A stretch of 64,000 nt of DNA from Anoplopoma fimbria (Eukaryota; Chordata; Actinopteri; Perciformes; Anoplopomatidae), in contig NC_072470.1 in the NCBI RefSeq assembly GCF_027596085.1, forward strand, positions 2,965,034 to 3,029,033. The letters run 5' to 3'. The notes beneath the pieces are model-generated. The model worked only from the letters and a program-made list of their open reading frames with translations, searched no databases and had not been told where the DNA came from. Of this stretch, positions 63,836-64,000 are shown in pieces; the first letter of the stretch is position 1; each line of letters begins with the position of its first letter. The position numbers and the translations under genes were made by a program.

Positions 63836-64000
63836 GGTAAGAAACCTGAATATATTAAGCTGGAAATGTGGAATGCAGAAGATTGTATAGTTGCTGCTAT
63901 CATTTATTATATCCTAAATATGATCTAAACCAGGATACTAGTGAGCATGTGCAATATCTGCATTAAAGCACCCATGTTTAATCAATAGAAATATTCATAG
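63325..64000. other. dpp10 intron to window end, with (AT)25
   Basis: Intronic AT-rich DNA with an (AT)25 microsatellite at 63781-63830. The preceding dpp10 exon is not in the window. Confidence 0.55.

Overview
This is a vertebrate, almost certainly teleost, nuclear segment. Genes are intron-rich with GT/AG splice sites, encoded proteins resemble mammalian orthologues, and intergenic DNA carries dinucleotide microsatellites and repeat families typical of ray-finned fish (tRNA-headed SINEs with a GTAATG tail, LINE 3' ends, Tc1 and hAT remnants). I cannot name the species. There is one 100-N assembly gap at 13555-13654.

Layout: (1) 3649-8521, plus strand: the 3' five exons of fndc4, a secreted/transmembrane fibronectin-III protein. 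(2) 8522-20221: gene-poor, dominated by an AT-rich satellite (11662-14865) that runs in one orientation left of the gap and in reverse complement right of it. Two hAT-type elements are inserted in it and a tandem array of tRNA-like units follows. One isolated exon-like open segment lies at 15986-16058. (3) 20222-33760, minus strand: complete gpd2 (mitochondrial FAD glycerol-3-phosphate dehydrogenase), 16 coding exons that join in phase to 727 codons, the human length as I recall it. (4) 33761-39480: head-to-head spacer with a GC-rich CCAAT/ETS/CRE promoter-like block near 36.9 kb, then a 32-bp and a 15-bp minisatellite. (5) 39495-43933, plus: complete nr4a2-type orphan nuclear receptor (532 codons, shortened N-terminal region, probably the derived teleost paralogue). 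(6) 43934-50740: gene desert with repeats. (7) 50870-55612, plus: complete alpha-tubulin (449 codons) with the usual ATG-only first coding exon, carrying Arg rather than Lys at residue 40. (8) 60250-63324, minus: the last five exons of a dpp10-like non-catalytic dipeptidyl-peptidase, continuing beyond the window.

The gpd2/nr4a2 head-to-head arrangement matches the human 2q24 neighbourhood (established knowledge). The genes are not an operon and share no pathway; a shared promoter region between gpd2 and nr4a2 is the only likely functional link. The most unusual structures are the inverted palindrome-rich satellite around the gap, the (CA)68 tract six bases inside an fndc4 5' splice site, the R40 alpha-tubulin, the facing SINE tails in an nr4a2 intron, and the orphan exon.
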